This document shows, in pieces, positions 60,333 to 64,000 of a stretch of DNA of 64,000 nt. The translations under genes were made by a program, and so were the position numbers. The DNA is from Thamnaconus septentrionalis (Eukaryota > Chordata > Actinopteri > Tetraodontiformes > Monacanthidae), in contig CM020519.1 of assembly GCA_009823395.1 (NCBI GenBank), forward strand, positions 852,501-916,500, read 5' to 3'. The notes under the pieces were generated by a model. That model worked only from the letters and a program-made list of their open reading frames with translations. It was not told the origin of the DNA and did no database searches. The first letter of the stretch is position 1, and the number at the start of each line of letters is the position of its first letter.

Positions 60333-61539
60333 TGCGACCTCCTAAAAACCAACCTTCCTCTTCCTCGTTGCTTCCTCAGCCCGTGGCCCAGGTCTTCCCG
60401 CTCTACCAAACTTTCCCAGAAGGCCGAGCGGCGGCGGCGGCGGCCGACCTGCCCAGGAACCCGTACGTCAAGGAGGTGGGGCTTCCCCCGCCCAGCCCCG
60501 CCCACCTGACCACGTGCCAGCGGCTGCGTAAAGTCATCCAGGAGCTGGTGGAGACGGAGCAGAGCTACGTCCAGGTGGGTGGAGCCGCTGCTGATGCTGC
60601 GCTGTGATTGGCCGACAGCAGCAGGTCTTCTCCGCTGCTGGATGGAGGAGAAGATCTGCTGCCTGGTCCTCTACCGCCACCTACAGTTCAGATTTCTGCC
60701 TTAGTTTCCACTGTTAGAAGAGCAGCAGCAGTAACTGCAGGCTCCACTGGTTGGCTGCCCCCTGCTGGTTGACTGATGGAACTGCTTCCCTCTGCAGGAC
60801 CTGGTGCGTCTGCTGGACGTCTACCTGGTGCCACTGCAGCAGGAGAACATGCTCAGCTCGGAGGAGGTGACGCCCACCGCCCGCCGTCCCGCCACAGCGC
60901 CACCCGCAGGCGTCTGTCTGACCGTCTCTCTCTCCGCCACCAGGTGGAGGCGCTGTTCGGCAGCCTGCCAGAGATGCTGGACTTCCAGAAGGTCTTCCTC
61001 CAGACGCTGGAGGAGCGGGTGGCCTGCTGCCCCGACCTGGGCAGCCTGGAGACACCTGGACAGCTGCAGGTGTCTGCAGGCCACACACCTTTGGCTCCGC
61101 CCACGTGGCTGACCCCGCCCACCACCAGATTAACCCATCTCTCTCTCTGCTGCCAGGCGCTGCTCTGCTCGCTGGGAGGCTCCTTCCTGGACTACGCCGA
61201 CCACTTCAAGCACTACAGCGGCTTCTGCGTCAACCACATCAAGGTGCAGAAGGTCCTGGAGAGAGGTGATGACCCCTGACCTCTGACCTCTGACCCTCGC
61301 TCGCCCTCTGCTGGGTTTTCAGAGAAAAGCTGACAGAAAATGTCCTGCTGCTCTTCCAGCAAAGACGGACGCGGCCTTCAAGCACTTCCTGGAGGCCAGG
61401 AACCCGACCAATCAGCACTCGTCGTCGCTGGAGTCCTACCTGATCAAACCCGTCCAGAGGGTCCTGAGGTACCCGCTGCTGCTGAGGGAGCTGGTGTATC
61501 TGACGCAGCCGCGGAGCCCTGAACACACCCAGCTGACAG
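55655..61539 (+). CDS. tiam2: TIAM-family Rac guanine-nucleotide exchange factor, 3' part beyond the window
   Basis: Activates Rac1 at membranes by nucleotide exchange. Exons: 55655-56236 (start MGNGDSS, a myristoylation signal, as in TIAM1); 56445-56901; 57001-57224; 57597-57821; 57912-58097; 58185-58304; 58785-58850; 59020-59089; 59274-59338; about 60050-60238; 60380-60574; 60798-60866; 60944-61069; 61157-61265; 61360-61539. They encode PH ([39 protein letters not shown]), the CC-Ex region ([34 protein letters not shown]) and most of DH ([38 protein letters not shown]). Exon 59020 (ATGDFG) should precede the PDZ, but the PDZ exons are absent. No Ras-binding domain is found. An acidic Glu run lies inside the PH loop. 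tiam2 rather than tiam1 is chosen from its neighbour adgrg6. Confidence 0.85.
56445..58304 (+). other. tiam2: tiam2 exons: PH-CC-Ex module
   Basis: Five exons form the unit that in TIAM1/2 binds CD44, Par3 and JIP2 and targets the protein to membrane. The PH core is split across exons 56445-56901, 57001-57224 and 57597-57821 ([13 protein letters not shown]). The coiled coil and Ex follow in 57912-58097, ending [14 protein letters not shown]. Long Glu runs (56681-56760, 57060-57110) enlarge the linker and a PH loop compared with mammalian TIAMs. Confidence 0.88.
58488..58568. repeat. (GT)n microsatellite in tiam2
   Basis: About 80 bases, in the intron between exons 58185-58304 and 58785-58850, where Ras-binding-domain exons would be expected. 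Confidence 0.95.
59090..59273 (+). other. tiam2: Deletion scar where tiam2 PDZ exons should be
   Basis: The intron after exon 59020-59089 starts like the intron before the displaced PDZ exon 1 (GTGAGAAACGGCGCCCCCTC). It then jumps, at about 59122-59128, into the middle of PDZ exon 2 (CAGTCTCTCTTCAGCCAGCA). The remnant ends in an in-frame TAG at 59160-59162. Exon 59274-59338 ([15 protein letters not shown]) follows in phase 1 and can join exon 59089 directly. Confidence 0.75.
60248..60330. repeat. (GT)n microsatellite in tiam2
   Basis: About 80 bases, starting just after the donor at 60239. Confidence 0.95.
60380..61539 (+). other. tiam2: tiam2 exons: catalytic DH domain (partial)
   Basis: Five exons cover DH helices from [18 protein letters not shown] to [15 protein letters not shown]. 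The conserved Glu (LVETEQSY), the [15 protein letters not shown] stretch and the [10 protein letters not shown] helix are intact. The last DH helix and the C-terminal PH are beyond the window. Confidence 0.92.
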
Positions 61540-61540
61540 G

Positions 61541-64000
61541 TGACACACCATCCATCTCCATCACCTCCACCACCTCCACCCTCCTCCATCATCTCCACCC
61601 TCCCCATCATCTCCATCACCTCCACCCTCCTCCATCATCTCCATCACCTCCACCCTCCTCCATCATCTCCACCTTCCTCCATCACCTCCACCCTCCTCCA
61701 TCATCTCCATCACCTCCACCCTCCTCCATCATCTCCACCCTCCCCCATCATCTCCATCACCTCCACCTTCCTTCACCCTCCTCCATCATCTCCATCACCT
61801 CCACCCTCCTCCATCACCTCCACCCTCCTCCATCATCTCCATCACCTCCACCTTCCTCCATCACCTCCACCCTCCTCCATCATCTCCATCACCTCCACCC
61901 TTCTCCATCACCTCCACCTTCCTCCATCACCTCCACCCTCCTCCATCATCTCCACCCTCCCCCATCATCCCCATCACCTCCACCCTTCTCCATCACCTCC
62001 ACCTTCCTCCATCACCTGCACCCACCTCGTCACCTCCACCTTCCTCCACCCTCCTCCATCACCTCCACCCTCCTCCATCACCTTCATCACCTCCACCATC
62101 CTCCATCACCTCCACCCACCTCCACCCTCCTCCATCACCTCCACCCTCCCCCATCATCTCATCACCTCCACCCTCCTCCATCACCTCCACCCTCCTCTAT
62201 CACCTCCACCTTCCTCCACCACCTCCACCCACCTCCACCCTCCTCCATCACCTCCACCCTCCTCCATCATCTCCATCACCTCCACCCACCTCCACCCACC
62301 TCCACCCTCCTCCATCACCTCCACCTCCTCCATCACCTTCACCCTCCTCCATCACCTCCACCCACCTCCACCCTCCTCCATCACCTCCACCCACCTCCAT
62401 CACCTCCATCCTCCTCCACCACCTCCATTACCTCCACCCTCCTCCACCCACCTCCACCCTCCTCCATCATCTCCATTACCTCCACCCTCCTCCATCACCC
62501 CCACCCTCCTCCACCCTCCATCATCACCTCCACCCTCCTCCATCACCCCCACCCTCCTCCATCACCTCCGCCACCTCCACCCTCCTCCATCATCTCCATT
62601 ACCTCCACCCTCCTCCATCACCTCCACCCACTTCCACCCTCCTCCATCATCTCCATCACCTCCACCCTCCTCCATTACCTCCACCCTCCTCCACCTTCCT
62701 CCATCATCTCCATCACCTCCACCCTCCTCCATCATCTCCATCACCTCCACCCTCCTCCATCACCTCCACCCTCCTCCATCACCTCCATCACATCCACCCA
62801 CCTCCACCCTCCTCCATCATCTCCATCACCTCCACCCTCCTCCATCACCTCCATCACCCCCACCCTCCTCCACCCTCCATCATCACCTCCACCCTCCTCC
62901 ATCACCTCCATCACCTCCACCCTCCTCCATCTCCTCCATCCTCCTCCACCACCTCCATTACCTCCACCCTCCTCCATCACCTTCACCCTCCTCCATCACC
63001 TCCACCCACCTCCACCCTCCTCCATCACCTTCACCCTCCTCCACCCTCCTCCATCATCTCCACCTTCCTCCATCACCTCCACCCACCTCCACCCTCCTCC
63101 ATCATCTCCATCACCTCCACCCTCCTCCATCACCTCCATCACCCCCACCCTCCTCCATCACCTTCACCCTCCTCCATCATCTCCACCTTCCTCCATCACC
63201 TCCACCCTCCTCCATCATCTCCACCCACCCCACCCTCCTCCATCACCTCCACCCACCTCCACCTCCTCCATCACCTCCACCCTCCTCCATCACCTTCACC
63301 CTCCTCCATCACCTCCTCCTCCTCCATCACCTCCTCCATCCTCTCCATCACCTCACCCTCCTCCATCAGCTCCATCACCTCCACCCACCTCCACCCTCCT
63401 CCATCACCTCCGCCCACCTCCACCCACCTCCATCACCTCCACCCTCCTCCATCACCTCCACCCACCTCCACCCTCCTCCATCATCTCCATCACCTCCACC
63501 CTCCTCCATCATCTCCATCACCTCCATCATCTCCATCATCTCCACCTTCCTCCATCACCTCCACCCTCCTCCATCATCTCCATCACCTCCACCCTCCTCC
63601 ATCATCTCCACCCTCCCCATCACCTCCATCACCTCCACCTCTCCTTCCTTCCTCCATCACCTCCACCCTCCTCCATCATCTCCATCACCTCCACCTTCTC
63701 CATCACCTCCACCTTCCTCCATCACCTCCACCCCTCCTCCCATCATCTCCACCTCCCCCATCATCCCCATCACCTCCACCCTTCTCCATCACCTCCACCT
63801 TCCTCCATCACCTGCACCCACCTCACCACCTCCACCTTCCTCCACCCTCCTCCATCACCTCCACCCTCCTCCATCACCTTCATCACCTCCACCATCCTCC
63901 ATCACCTCCACCCACCCCCCCTCCTCCATCACCTCCACCTCCTCCATCATCTCATCACCTCCACCCTCCTCCATCACCTCCACCCTCCTCCTATCACCTC
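61541..64000. repeat. Large intronic minisatellite (CTCCATCACCTCCACCCTCC)
   Basis: At least 2.46 kb of degenerate units built from CTCCATCA, CTCCACC and CTCCTCCATCATCTCCATCA. It begins at the donor of the DH exon and runs off the window end. The strands are strongly skewed (almost no G on the + strand). Gly-Asp-Glu reading frames on the - strand are artefacts. Confidence 0.95.

Noticed and set aside
62562..62986. Gly-Asp-Glu-Met repeat frames on the - strand
   Set aside because: Reverse reading of the minisatellite in a tiam2 intron.

Overview
This is vertebrate nuclear DNA, almost certainly from a ray-finned (teleost) fish. The genes are split into short exons with small GT-AG introns. CA/GT, TCC/TTC and longer tandem repeats are very dense. 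The gene content (adgrg6, an endothelin, an IFI44-like array, a TIAM-family gene) points to a teleost; adgrg6 and TIAM2 both lie on human chromosome 6q24-25. There are no prokaryotic, rRNA, tRNA or CRISPR features. All exon models come from reading frames, splice sites, intron phase and family knowledge; no alignment was run.

Layout. (1) 1-4260: repeat-rich DNA with no convincing exon; the signal-peptide exon of the next gene should lie here. (2) 4261-20506 (+): adgrg6 (GPR126), an adhesion GPCR read from the CUB exon through pentraxin, mucin-like, SEA, hormone-receptor, GAIN/GPS and 7TM exons to the tail. One GAIN exon carries an apparent frameshift in a CCG run. (3) 20507-24222: 3' UTR with a small inverted-repeat element, then purine/pyrimidine tracts. 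(4) 24223-30219 (+): a four-exon preproendothelin; the neighbourhood suggests the fish-specific fourth paralogue (edn4). (5) 30220-33098: AT-rich DNA without genes. (6) 33099-49785 (-): four tandem, intact seven-exon IFI44-like GTPase genes, each with an ISRE about 120-130 bp upstream of its ATG, a predicted N-myristoylation start and a CTCF-like core in intron 3. (7) 55000-64000 (+, continues beyond the window): a TIAM-family Rac GEF, probably tiam2, from the first coding exon to part of the DH domain, followed by at least 2.4 kb of intronic minisatellite.

The most unusual observation joins (6) and (7). The two exons that encode the TIAM PDZ domain are missing from the tiam2 locus, which instead has a deletion scar with a short microhomology. 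Two intact copies of those exons sit on the + strand inside the IFI44-like tandem units, 12-18 kb upstream. The cassette is phase 1-1, so the flanking tiam2 exons still splice in frame without it. No Ras-binding domain is recognisable in tiam2 either. The IFI44-like copies are mosaic relative to one another, which fits gene conversion.
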